Positions 11,622 to 22,217 of a stretch of 64,000 nt of DNA are shown here, in pieces. The position numbers and the translations under genes are program-made. The notes below the pieces were generated by a model that was given only the letters and a program-made list of their open reading frames with translations, did not search any database and was not told where the DNA came from. The stretch covers positions 4,092,001 to 4,156,000 of the forward strand of contig NC_079235.1 in NCBI RefSeq assembly GCF_028502605.1, in the 5' to 3' direction. Positions within the stretch are counted from its first letter, which is position 1. Each line of letters begins with the position of its first letter. The DNA is from Trichoderma breve (lineage: Eukaryota; Ascomycota; Sordariomycetes; Hypocreales; Hypocreaceae).

Positions 11622-14202
11622 ATGCTCCGAAGTCGCCAGGCGACAACCAGAGCCGTTCGGGCTCTGGGACAGGCTCGTGCCTTTACCTCAACGACGACGC
11701 CCATCAAGGCCGCCACTCAGAAGAAGATTCCTACTGGCCAGAGAAATCAGGCGACGGCGAGCGCTGCACCGTAAGTTACACATTGAAACTCTCGTGAGCT
11801 TTGCATTTGTGGTTTTTTCTCTCGGTTGTGCGCCTCGAGGACTAGGTGTTCTTACATCTTGGTTTTTTGCCGCCGATGACCGGGGGTGCCAAATTGTGGA
11901 CGAGGTGCAGACAATCGATTTTTGCTGCTGGCGCGTGCATTGGAAATTCTTCTGTTTTCCTTGGATAGAATTTGCTAACAAGATGACAATTGGTCGCGCA
12001 AAATAGAAACGTCCGTCCCGTCCCGAGCCCTGCCTTCAACACAGCAGACAATGATCGAAGCCATGTGCAACCTCTCGTCAACCCGCAGAAGCCTGACATG
12101 GATGAATCGTACGTTGAAAACCTTTTCCGCCGCTACGAATATGCATACATGGGCGAAAAATCACATCAAGAGAGCATTCATAAAAGTCAATTGAGCTTAT
12201 TCTGACTCTTTCTTCTTCTTCTTACTCTCTAGATTCATTGGCAAATCCGGAGGCGAAATCTTCCACGAGATGATGCTGCGCCAAGGTGTCAAGCACATTT
12301 GTAGGTTCCGATGCCGGCCGCCCACCCGGGCTCCATCTACTCCATAACTCTAGCTAAGCAACTCTCGCTAACCTTGAGTCACCTTATAGTCGGATACCCT
12401 GGCGGCGCTATTCTCCCAGTTTTCGACGCCATTTACAATTCAAAACACTTCGACTTTATCCTGCCCCGTCATGAGCAGGGAGCCGGCCATATGGCCGAGG
12501 GCTACGCCCGTGCCTCGGGCAAACCCGGTGTCGTCGTGGTGACTTCCGGCCCTGGCGCTACCAATGTCATTACTCCCATGCAAGATGCCCTGTCAGACGG
12601 AACCCCCATGGTCGTCTTCTGCGGCCAGGTCCCCACTGCAGCAATCGGCAGCGATGCCTTTCAAGAGGCAGACGTTGTGGGTATCTCACGGGCTTGTACC
12701 AAGTGGAACGTCATGGTCAAGAGCGTTGCTGAGCTGCCCAGAAGAATCAACGAGGCTTTCGAGATTGCCACCAGTGGCCGTCCTGGCCCCGTCCTTGTTG
12801 ACTTGCCCAAGGATGTCACTGCTGGTATCCTGAGAAGAGCCATCCCGACTGACACGGCTCTGCCGACTCTGCCCAGTGCCGCCACCCGTGCTGCCAAGGA
12901 GCTGAGCACACAGCAGCTAAATGCTTCCATTAAGCGTGCTGCTGATCTCATCAACATGGGCAAGAAGCCCGTCATCTATGCCGGTCAAGGTGTTATCCAG
13001 TCCGAGGGTGGTCCTGAGCTTCTCAAGGAGCTTGCAGACAAGGCTTCCATCCCCGTCACCACAACCCTTCACGGTCTGGGCGCCTTTGACGAGCTGGATG
13101 AGAAGTCATTGCACATGCTGGGCATGCACGGCGCAGCATATGCCAACATGGCTATGCAGCAGGCTGATGTTATCATCGCTCTCGGCAGTCGATTCGACGA
13201 CCGTGTCACTGGTGTCGTCTCAAAATTTGCGCCTGCAGCTAGGCAAGCTGCTGCTGAGGGCCGCGGCGGCATTATTCACTTTGAAATTATGCCCAAGAAC
13301 ATCAACAAGGTCGTCCAGGCTACCGAGGCCGTGGAAGGCGATGTCGGCGCCAACATGAAGCTCCTCATTCCCCAGGTAAAAGCCAAGACCATGGAAGACC
13401 GAAAGGAGTGGTTCGACGCGATCAAGGGGTGGAAGAAGAAGTACCCTCTATCGCACTACCAGCGAGCTGAGCGAACTGGCCTGATCAAGCCGCAGACTGT
13501 CATGGAGGAGATTAGCAACCTGACGGCCGACCGAAAGGACAAGACGTACATTGCCACTGGCGTAGGCCAGCACCAGATGTGGGTTGCCCAGCACTTCCGC
13601 TGGAGACACCCTCGATCCATGATCACTTCTGGTGGTCTGGGCACCATGGGCTACGGCCTTCCCGCCGCCATTGGCGCCAAGGTGGCTCAGCCCGACTCTC
13701 TCGTCATTGACGTTGATGGCGACGCTTCCTTCAACATGACTCTGACGGAGCTGTCCACTGCTGCGCAGTTCAACATTGGCGTCAAGGTTGTTGTCCTTAA
13801 CAACGAGGAGCAGGGCATGGTGACTCAGTGGCAGAACCTCTTCTATGAGGACCGCTACTCACACACTCACCAGAGAAATCCTGACTTCATGAAGCTGGCT
13901 GACGCAATGGGCGTGCAGCACCAGCGCGTCTCAGAACCCGATAAGCTTGTTGATGCTCTGAAGTGGCTGATCAATACCGATGGCCCCGCTCTCTTGGAAG
14001 TTGTCACCGACAAGAAGGTGCCTGTCTTGCCCATGGTGCCGGCTGGATCGGCTCTGCACGAGTTCCTCGTCTTTGATCCTGGTAAGTTTGCTACACAGCT
14101 TCTATTCGTCATCGTGAATCAAGACATACTAACGAATTTGCAGAAAAGGATAAGCAGCGACGTGAGCTGATGAAGGAGAGAACGAAGGGTGTGCATTCCT
14201 AA
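11622..14202 (+). CDS. ilv2: acetolactate synthase catalytic subunit, mitochondrial
   Basis: Catalyses the first common step of valine, leucine and isoleucine synthesis: ThDP-dependent condensation of pyruvate with pyruvate or 2-ketobutyrate. Five exons (11622-11770, 12007-12108, 12233-12300, 12390-14081, 14144-14202) join in frame to 689 residues, the usual fungal length. The N-terminus is Arg/Ser/Thr-rich without acidic residues, a mitochondrial transit peptide. The ThDP-activating Glu is E135 in the HEQGAGH motif. The ThDP/Mg motif runs from G550-D551 to N577-N578. The PYR, central FAD-type and PP domains follow the normal order, and the C-terminus ends KGVHS. The long first intron (236 nt) and a short exon 3 put most introns near the transit peptide. 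Confidence 0.97.
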
Positions 14203-14647
14203 GCGATTAAAGTAATCATTGGAGGAGTCTACTACTTTCCTATTCGACCCTGATTTTTCAGTTCAATTCCCCGTCTCTTTTTTTCCCTTTCGGGTTTATA
14301 TCATTTTTGTGTCATTTACACACAATATTGTTCCGTTTGGAGTTTTCTTTTCTCTTTTTTTTTTATCACATTTGGTGCTCAAAGGCGGCGAAACCTAGCT
14401 TTCATAGTTGTGGCACTTGAAAAGTTTGTCGCGAGGGGGGCTTTGGGAAGAGTGCGACGAATGGGTTTTCAGAAAGATTTACCCAGAGTTCGAAAAAAAG
14501 GTGATTGGATAGGATGAAGATATAGTAAAAACATGCCTGTAGTATGTGGAGTATGATGGGTTGGACTGAATGATACAATATCACAGTTTTGGCCTACATT
14601 GAGTTGACTTGTTTGCTGAGTGATGAAATATGATTCGATGATAGTGG
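14203..14647. other. ilv2 3' flank
   Basis: T-rich 3' untranslated sequence. The first 150 bases are strongly pyrimidine/T-rich. No gene seen. Confidence 0.5.
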
Positions 14648-15406
14648 ATGATCTTGGTGTCGACTGAGCCTAGGTATTCTCGGTGTAATGTCACGACTGT
14701 GCTCCGTTCGGATCTGCTTGAGCTGGATCGACTCACTCCGAATGTCGACCTTATCTTCATACATGCCCTCCACCAACGCAGCTGAACCAAGAAAAGTTGC
14801 GTTCAAATACTACTTCCTTTTCCCATTTCTCTACAAGGTGTGGCATGAGATGAACTTGTGGATGCGATGCGCCTCCCCACGCATCCGCACCTTATCCCGT
14901 TTGACCGACTTGTGTTGGACGAGCTATACGGCTACGTCGTTCAGCTCGGTATTGAACGATTGGGTGGACAAAAAAAAGGAATGGAAAGCATCATTTCGCA
15001 TTACACGGAAGCAACTGAGTACCTGTACATTGATGGGCCGGATTTGCCAGATCCACCCCCGAGCGACTTGGTGTTTTTCGACGGCGAAGGGAACTCTAGT
15101 TTTGTAAAGTCGGTCATACTGACGAGGATCCGCCGGGGTCAGCGAGAGAAGGGTGTTGCCGTCTTGAATTGGGAACGTCCTGGGCGGATTTCGCTTGGGA
15201 ACGGGGAGCCGTTTACTTGCCAGTGGACAGTCTGTGTGTCCGATACAGAGGATGCAGGCTCGCGTGAACAAAGAAGCTGGCAAGGTCGGCCAAAAAAGAA
15301 GATACAGGATCCAACTCGATGTAGTCCAAAGTATACGCGTAATTTGGCTTGCAACCCTTATCTTGAGGTTTTGGTACCACTTGGAAGCCTCAAAATTTTT
15401 ATGTGA
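14648..15406 (+). pseudogene. decayed protein-kinase-like N-lobe fragment
   Basis: Three successive frames read as one kinase-like N-lobe. The ATG at 14648 opens a 45-codon frame ending at an early stop. The frame shifts near 14752-14760 into a segment with AEPRKVAFKYY (the VAFK lysine) and KVWHEMNLW (helix-C Glu). It shifts again near 14860-14872 into HPHLIPFDRLVLDE, the strand beta4-beta5 region of fungal kinase-like proteins. The second shift coincides with a direct 5-base duplication, ATGCGATGCG. The frame then stays open to 15406, but no HRD/HxD or DFG motif appears, so the C-lobe is missing or replaced. Family assignment is from recall and needs a search. Alternatively, the 14867-15406 frame is an unrelated small gene. 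Confidence 0.5.
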
Positions 15407-15734
15407 CCTTGTATTCTACTTCCTGTGAGAGTGAAAATGCCCCAAAGCGGACAGGCTAATTCAGCCTCACTTCACCAGGGCGAGGCTAAGAGAGCGCCCT
15501 GGCCTAACACTTGTTAGGCTTTTGGGGATGGCTGAATGGCTGGATGGCGGGTTTCCCCGCCTTGTCGATCCTTTTTCATGACGACCTAGAAGGAGGAAAA
15601 TCATCATCTATAAATATTTATGAAAAGGGAGGGAAATATTATTATTTTTTTCACCTCTTGCTTTATCGGGCTTGAGAAGAATCAAAGCGAGTGTTTTGCG
15701 AAATTTGATTCGAGACGTCGTCGATGACGGCCTG
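15407..15734. other. short intergenic stretch
   Basis: No gene seen. It contains the presumed promoter and leader of the small membrane protein that starts at 15735. Confidence 0.45.
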
Positions 15735-16267
15735 ATGAGCGAAGGAGACGATGAACGACGCGGTGGTGGGGATGATGCCTTGGCGAGGGAGTGGATTGTT
15801 ACCTGTATGTGGTGTTTCATTTAAAGCACTTTTTTTATGAAGAAGATTGTGTTGGATTTACGATTTACTGATAGAGGTCTGTGGTTTTAGCGACTCTTGA
15901 TGGAGATGGAGATATGAACGAACACACGGATGTCAGTGAGACGAGCACGTTACTGCCTACAAGCCGAGGGCCATCTTCATTGGCCGTACAACCATGGCCA
16001 CGACACGCCGAAGATGGACCAGGCGAACAAAGTCAAGAAGAAGAACAACAACCGAATTCCTCGAGGAGGATGGGTAATATCTTCAGCTGCGAGGGATTGC
16101 TGAGGGTGGGCTTGTTGGTAGTGATGTTGGCGATGGTAGGATTGGCGGTGGTGAGGGCGTTGAAGGGTAAATTTTCGCCGGGGCTTGTTGCGGGAGGCGG
16201 GTTCATGATGGTGATGTGTATTTTAGTGAATAAGAGGGAGTTGAGGGGGAGGTTGGTAAGTGATTGA
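15735..16267 (+). CDS. small two-TM membrane protein with acidic dileucine motif
   Basis: Two exons, 15735-15804 and 15891-16267, around an 86-nt intron (GTATGT donor, ACTGAT branch, TTTTAG acceptor), giving 148 residues. An in-frame stop lies just upstream of the ATG. The N-terminal half is hydrophilic and acidic and contains ETSTLLP, an ExxxLL dileucine motif of the kind used for AP-3 sorting to the vacuole. The C-terminal part has two hydrophobic segments separated by a short KGKFSPG loop: GLLRVGLLVVMLAMVGLAVV and GLVAGGGFMMVMCILV. I do not recognise the family. A vacuolar or endosomal location is inferred only from the dileucine motif. Confidence 0.55.
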
Positions 16268-17171
16268 TGGAGATTTTTGGGCTTTGGGCTTATGTGTTTT
16301 TTATGTGTTTGCCATTTGCGACTGAGCGTGCTATTTTTGAAGATGATGGGCAAAGATTATTATATACGACATGATGATATACGAAACTGATATTACGCAG
16401 CAATTGTTACCGTTATATGGAATATACGAAATATATTGATTTTTAATCGGTCTTGTTCTCTAGGGTATCCACTGCAACTCGCTTTTGGTGATATACGGCA
16501 TATGATACCATATTTAGGCTTTAGGGAGCGGGATCAGATGGAAATAAGTTTATATGTGGAGCAATAAAGTGCGAGGGATCTACAGTGTTACTTTAGGCTT
16601 CTGACAGGGCGCTTTTCTTCAATGTTAGTTGCTTTCATTGGGTACGGTGTAAATTTAGTGGGCGAAGGATTCAACGCCAAGCTGCTTGGATTCTTAGGCA
16701 GTTTCCCCTTTCTAGTGGACAAAATACAACCTTGTTCTCTTTCTTATAAATTTTGAATGGGGTGATTATTTGATTAAAATTAGATAGCCAAAGGATCGTC
16801 CTTAAGAGCAGCTGGCTAAGAAATAAGCCGGGCCACTTGTGGAACAAGATCATGCAGCTTGGCATGACTCCTTGACCTATGACTGGCAGGCTTTGCAGAT
16901 ACTAGCCTTCTTCGCGCGGCTGGATCCAAGCAAGAGGTGGGATTTGAATCCTTTGCGGATTCTAAGAGCATGGGTTCATTGTCGATGAGAGGCTGAGACA
17001 GGTGGGATGCAAGGGGAGGGCGGAAGATGGCACAAGGGGAGAATGGAGGCCTGTTTCTTGGTTCCTTTTGATCCATTGAACTTGCTTGTTCTCCTTTTCT
17101 TCTCAATTGACGGTGGAGAGTTTACACATCGAATCTGAATATTGTTTATCAGATCAAAACGCCAAGCTACC
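16268..17171. other. 0.9-kb intergenic region
   Basis: A+T-rich sequence with several TATACGA/ATATACG stretches near 16360-16500. No supported gene. It holds the 3' flank of the two-TM gene and the promoter of the surface-protein gene. Confidence 0.45.
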
Positions 17172-18135
17172 ATGGCTCGGTGCTCTTTGCTCTTTGCAGC
17201 AATCTGGCTCGCGACCCTCTCCAGCGCAACAACGTCATCCACACCGTCGAAAACTCCGACAAAGACCCCCAAGCCATCGGCTTCCTCGAAATGTTTCTAC
17301 CCTAACGGCAAGCCGGAACAAAATTTTTCATACAACTACCAGCCCTGCGGCGGTAAAAACACTACTTGGAGCCAATGCTGCATCCCAGGGCAGGATGTAT
17401 GCACTCCCGATGGCCTGTGTACGCATCTGACGAATGCCGTCGGTGCGTATGATTATAGGGGAGGATGTACGAATGCAGATTGGTCGGGATGTCCGCAGGT
17501 TTGCCTTGACGGTGAGTTTTCGTCTTTGAACTGTTCTTGATGTAGATATGAGCACCTAGAAGCTGAGAGGTTTACTTTGTCTAGTCTTGTCCAATTCATG
17601 GCTTCAGGTGAAACAGTGCGCTTCTGGGGAGTACTGCTGCAACCCGGACTTTGATAATGGAGATTGCTGTCGGGACGGAAGTCGACGTTTCAGTCTGCTG
17701 GATCGAAATCCTGATGCCAAGGGCGACGATACTACGACTAAGACGAACGAGCCAACGGAGACAACGACTTCTGGTGGAAATAACCGGAGTAGCGCAACGC
17801 AAACGGACGACGGGGCGGCCAAGCAAACGAGCGATGAAGCGAACAAGGAAACGGATGATGGAGCGGACAAGAGTAACAAATCGACCACGATTGGGGCTGC
17901 GGTAGGGGGTTCTTTGGGTGGGATTGCGTTGATTGGCGGTGTCGTTGGTGTATGGCTGTTGTTGAGGAAGAAGAAGCAGCAGAAGATGGCACAGGTTGAG
18001 AAGGACGGACGAGAGGTGAATCCGCGGACAGTGGAATCGATGGGGATGAAGCAGACGTATACGCCGCTGGCTGAAGTGGAAGGACAGCCGCCAGTGGTGG
18101 AGGTGGATTCAAGGAATGTTCATGAGTTGGGATAG
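17172..18135 (+). CDS. secreted-type Cys-rich single-pass membrane protein
   Basis: Two exons, 17172-17511 and 17585-18135, across a 73-nt intron (GTGAGT donor), giving 296 residues. The start is the ATG at 17172, which opens a signal peptide (MARCSLLFAAIWLATLSSAT). A Ser/Thr/Pro linker follows, then an ectodomain with about a dozen cysteines (motifs such as QCCIPGQDVC and EYCCNPDF). Next come a Thr/Ser/Asp-rich stalk, one Gly-rich TM helix at about 214-241, a stop-transfer RKKK and a 55-residue cytoplasmic tail. The architecture resembles fungal Mid2/WSC-like wall-sensor proteins, but no WSC domain is evident. Role unknown; surface location inferred. Confidence 0.8.
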
Positions 18136-18273
18136 AAGTCGGCGCAAGTCTTTGTCTGCTTTCACACCATCATGTACTTTCAGCGTCAACTTCTAGTGAG
18201 TGAAAGATCTAATTTAATAGAGATGGGGTATACACTACAAATACACATCTATTCAATTCTTCCCCAGCTCAAT

Positions 18274-19752
18274 CTACAGCCATCTCGCCTCATCAGACCC
18301 CAGCGGCTTCGGCATCTCCTCCCACCCAACTTCACACCCCTCAACACTCGCACTATGGCTAACCGCCCTCATGCTTCCAAACGCCGTATCCCTCGTCTCG
18401 AGAAAGTCGGGATGCACATCCTCCTGAGCCTGCACATCTTGACTCTCAAACCCCGTCTTTCCAGGATACTGTCCCAAGCTACGCAGATACTTCATCACTC
18501 CCGCCAGCGAAACATCCACAACCCACGATCCCCCAACTTGAGCCCGTCGATGAAGCGCGGCGGTAATTCCCGTGGCGAGGAGATAACCCGCAGCGTGGTC
18601 GAGCGCCTGGCAAGGCATCACGCGCGCAGGCTCGCCGGCCCCAAAATGCTCTGCCTCGGAGACGTTCATGCCGGTACACGTCTGCACGAGAGAATCGTAC
18701 CCCCGGCGCTGAGACCACGGGCCGGACGGTCCAAAGGTGGAGAGGTTTGCGCAGATGATGTCCGGGTTTGCCTTTTGGAGCTCTTCGGGCGAGAGGCCGT
18801 ATGCGGCGAGGCTGCCTGGGCGATACCCCTGGATGAAGACGTCGCAGGAACGCAGGAGCTCGAGTAGACGCTCTTTTTCGTCGGGCTTGTGGATGTCTAG
18901 CTGGATGGTGCGTTTGCCGCGGCTTAGGTCTCTGTCTAGTCCGGGCTGGTTTGGCAGGTTGGGACTCGTCACCCATAAGACGTCGGCGCCGTGAGCGGCG
19001 AGAGTTTTGCCTGTTACGGGGGCGGCGATGACACGGCTCATTTCGAGGATGCGAACGCCCTGGAGACAGCGGCTGGAACTAGTCTCGGGTAAGGTCTTTG
19101 GTGGTCCTGGGGTGAGCTGTTTGATGAGAATGGGATTGTCGTCGATGGCTGATGCCTGTGGGAGAGCGTCCCATTCAGCATATGATCGCAGAGCGTAAAT
19201 GGCGAGCTTTCCTTTCTCCGTGGCTTCGGTTTCGAGATCGACGCTCTTCCATTGAGCTACCTTGGCAGCGACATCTTGACGGGAGGCTGTCGGCGGCAGG
19301 CCGAGGAGCTGGAGCGTTCCTAGGGCGTGATTGGGGAAGTTGTCGTGGATGCGGACGTAGCCATCTGCAGTTTTGTGAAGGCCGCCGATTGTGCCCCAGA
19401 CAGATTCGAGGGGCTGGTTGTCGATGCTGTAGAGGCGCTCGGATTTGAATTCTATCAGGGCGTGGTCGAGAGGGACGCTGACGCGGGGAATGGGAGATGT
19501 AGATGTTGCTGGTGAGGAGGATGAAGATCGTCCGCTGTGGACGAGAGATGCTGTAAGTGCGGATAGAGCAATTGAGCTTTGTGCGAGGTGTCCAATTTTG
19601 AAAGACGATGGCGTGGCTGGTCCGACTTGATGGCCAGGGAGAGTGAGAGATGAGAGGGCGTGAGGAGGGAGATGGAGGCTGGTCCAGATGTCCTTGACGA
19701 TGTCGGCCGCGGTGAAGGAGGTGCGGTTTACGAGGTTGCTTGAGATGCCCAT
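18274..19752 (-). CDS. CoA-transferase family III (CaiB/BaiF) protein
   Basis: Single-exon gene of 492 residues. The C-terminal two thirds match the class III CoA-transferase fold: GVRILEMSRVIAAPVTGKTL, GADVLWVTSP, SRGKRTIQLDI, DVFIQGYRPGSLAAYGLS and the FGPSGPWSQRRGYDSLVQ segment, where the family's catalytic Asp is expected. The N-terminal part resembles a degenerate first lobe, as in fungal two-lobed members. Such enzymes move CoA between carboxylic acids (formyl-CoA, carnitine, racemase-type reactions); the substrate here cannot be told. It is followed downstream by the convergent surface-protein gene, and a DHA2 transporter lies upstream on the same strand. Confidence 0.9.
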   Translation of the reverse strand: MGISSNLVNRTSFTAADIVKDIWTSLHLPPHALSSLTLPGHQVGPATPSSFKIGHLAQSSIALSALTASLVHSGRSSSSSPATSTSPIPRVSVPLDHALIEFKSERLYSIDNQPLESVWGTIGGLHKTADGYVRIHDNFPNHALGTLQLLGLPPTASRQDVAAKVAQWKSVDLETEATEKGKLAIYALRSYAEWDALPQASAIDDNPILIKQLTPGPPKTLPETSSSRCLQGVRILEMSRVIAAPVTGKTLAAHGADVLWVTSPNLPNQPGLDRDLSRGKRTIQLDIHKPDEKERLLELLRSCDVFIQGYRPGSLAAYGLSPEELQKANPDIICANLSTFGPSGPWSQRRGYDSLVQTCTGMNVSEAEHFGAGEPARVMPCQALDHAAGYLLATGITAALHRRAQVGGSWVVDVSLAGVMKYLRSLGQYPGKTGFESQDVQAQEDVHPDFLETRDTAFGSMRAVSHSASVEGCEVGWEEMPKPLGSDEARWL

Positions 19753-20514
19753 GTTTTCTATTTCTTATTACGCTCTTTATGGAACGCTTTTATGAGTTGT
19801 TTCTTATAATGTGTCTTGTTGTGGGAGTTAGTAGTTCCAGAGTTCGAGGTTTATAGAACGTCAAGATTCGGCAAATCTTGTCCCGACAACCATCACATGT
19901 GAAGCCGAAATCACAAACCTTACCAGCTGGAATACACCAGATCATATAGGCTACTTGAGATGAGTTGCGCCCTTGTCACGATCAGCTCGGGCGACAGGAA
20001 CCGGGATTCCAAGTGCCGTCCGGCTGCCGTCGAGGCCAAATGTGGAGATGGAAATGCCCGGGTTTATGCGCCCTTTCTAGACATCAGCCGCCATCAACCG
20101 AGGCTTGTTTTCTGTTTATTCAGCAAGAAACACTCTTTTATCAATGGATTTGGATAATTGCCATTCTTCGCTTTCATGCTATATGCAGGTATATATATGT
20201 GTGTGTGTTCTATCCAAATGAAACCAAAACCAAAACTCGCCATGTCCGCACGCTCTGTCGTAAATGCTGCATAAATCCATCCTCCGTATCCCTCTAGTAT
20301 GCGCGCTGCCCTGGTATCTCCCAAATCATACAAGTCTATCAAAAAACCTAACAAATGCCCCTTTATGCAGCTTGAACCAAAAAGAAAATAGAACAAAACA
20401 ATATAAAGCAATCGCTTCCCTTCATCCATTAATGCATCCACCGATTTTCTTCTTTCTGATTAAATATTCATTGTTGGAGAGGAGACTTCAAAACCAAGAC
20501 AAAACTGTGTAAGC
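19753..20514. other. 0.76-kb intergenic region
   Basis: Promoter of the CoA-transferase gene and 3' flank of the transporter. It contains a TATA/TG simple stretch near 20190-20210. No gene seen. Confidence 0.45.
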
Positions 20515-22217
20515 TTAGTTTGAGACTGCTTCGCGCTGTGCTTGAGCTGCCTTTTCATCAGCTGTCAACTCAGCCGCCGCCTTGTCAATCTTAATGGTCA
20601 GCACTAGTATCAGCGACAGCCCAGCCATGGCAACGCCAATCCAGAAGCCAATCTTGTACTGCTGTCGCAGACTGAGTCCTTCGGGTAACTTCCTCCTGTC
20701 AGCCTCAGACACGGCCATCTCGGCAATGCCCAGCCAGAACGCCAGACCGAGATACAGCAGAGTGTTGATGAGGCCGCCAGCAGTAGCCTGAAGACGCCGC
20801 GGCATCGACGTGGTAATGAAGACGTTGGTGACGTTGTAGGTGATGTCGACACCGATGGTGCCGCACAGCATGGCCGGGAAGATGTATGCCCAGTAGAGGA
20901 AGCCGGTCGAAGGGTGGCCGTCGACGCGGTTGGGGATGATGGCAAACAGGAGCACCGACAAGAGGAAGCCCACGCTGGAGATCATCATCAGGATACGGTT
21001 TGATATCATGTGCATGACGAAGCCGCCGCAGACCGCGAGACACACGCCTCCGATGGCCAAGGGAGTGAACCAAGCAGCGGTAAGGATGGGAGTCGTGTTG
21101 AGTACGGTTTCGATGCTAATTATGCATGTCAGTGAGATGATATTAAGCAAGACGAGGCAGAGAAGGGATCGACTCACTAGTAGCTCGAGTAAAACAGATA
21201 CAAGCCAAAGACACCGTACAAGCAAAACAGAGCTAAAGACAGCCGCTTCATGTACTTGGGACGAAACAGGTCTGCAGGGAGCAGCGGCTGAGCAGACACC
21301 CAGCCCTGGGTGTACACACCGGCAATGAGGAACAGCATGCCAATGATAAACGTCACATAGATGTATGGCGTCTGCCAGCCGCGCGGCGCATGGCCTCCGT
21401 CCGTAAAGGCAAAGACGACGAGGATCAAGCCCGGCACAATCGTGCAGAGACCCCACCAGTCCATGCGAATAGTATCGTCCTGATCATGAAGGTTACGCGG
21501 GATAGTGAGGAAGCCCGTAAAAGCAATGCAAAAGATGATGATGGCGCCGATCCAGAAGTACCACCGCCAAGTCATGAAGTCTGCGGTCACAGCGCCCATA
21601 AAGATGCCGAAATAGAAGCCCAGACAGGCAAAGGCACCCCAGATGGCGAAGACGAGGTTCTTGCGCGGGCCGGGGCGGTACGTCTGACCCAGGAGAGCGA
21701 GGCCAGCAGGGGTGAAGGCTGACGTTCCAACGCCCTGGAGGGCACGGCAGATGATGAGCATGATGGTGTTTTGGCTGAAGCCGCAGACGAGAGACCAGAT
21801 CATGAACCAGATGTGGCCAAACAGGAAGACGGAACGAGCGCCGTAGATGTCGCACAGGCGTGAAAAGGGCATCAGGAAGGCTGCTGTCGTCAGGTTGATG
21901 ACGCCAGCGGGCCATGTCCGTGTGTTTTCGGGGATGTTGAGGGCGTCGGCTACAGGGGGTAGGATGATGTTGAAGCCGCCGATGAAGTACTCGCTCATGG
22001 TCATGGACAGCACAATGGTGGCGACGAAGAGGACTTCGGTGAGCCATGAGCTGAGAACGGCCGGACGGGCTCGACCCAGGCGTTCGATCTCGGCTTTGTC
22101 GAGGAATTGGCTGTTGTCTGACGATGTCCGGCCAGAGGGGAGGACGCCGGATTCCAAGACGGCGGGAGGCTCTGGCTGGCCCATTTTGAATTGTCCCTTT
22201 TTCTCGTCGGCCTCCAT
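20515..22217 (-). CDS. MFS transporter, DHA2 (14-TMS) family
   Basis: Two exons, 22217-21178 and 21115-20515, around a 62-nt intron (GTGAGT donor, TTAG acceptor), giving 546 residues. The hydrophobic profile fits 12-14 TM helices. Family motifs include the N-terminal MSEYFIGGFNIILPPVADAL, the loop 2-3 SRLCDIYGARSVFLFGH region and the motif-C-like GPRKNLVFAIWGA segment. It resembles the fungal aminotriazole-resistance / low-affinity ammonium transporter group (yeast YOR378W type), from recall. Plasma-membrane drug:H+ antiport or small-solute transport is inferred. The neighbouring CoA-transferase lies in the same orientation, but the 760-bp gap gives no evidence of co-regulation. Confidence 0.9.
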
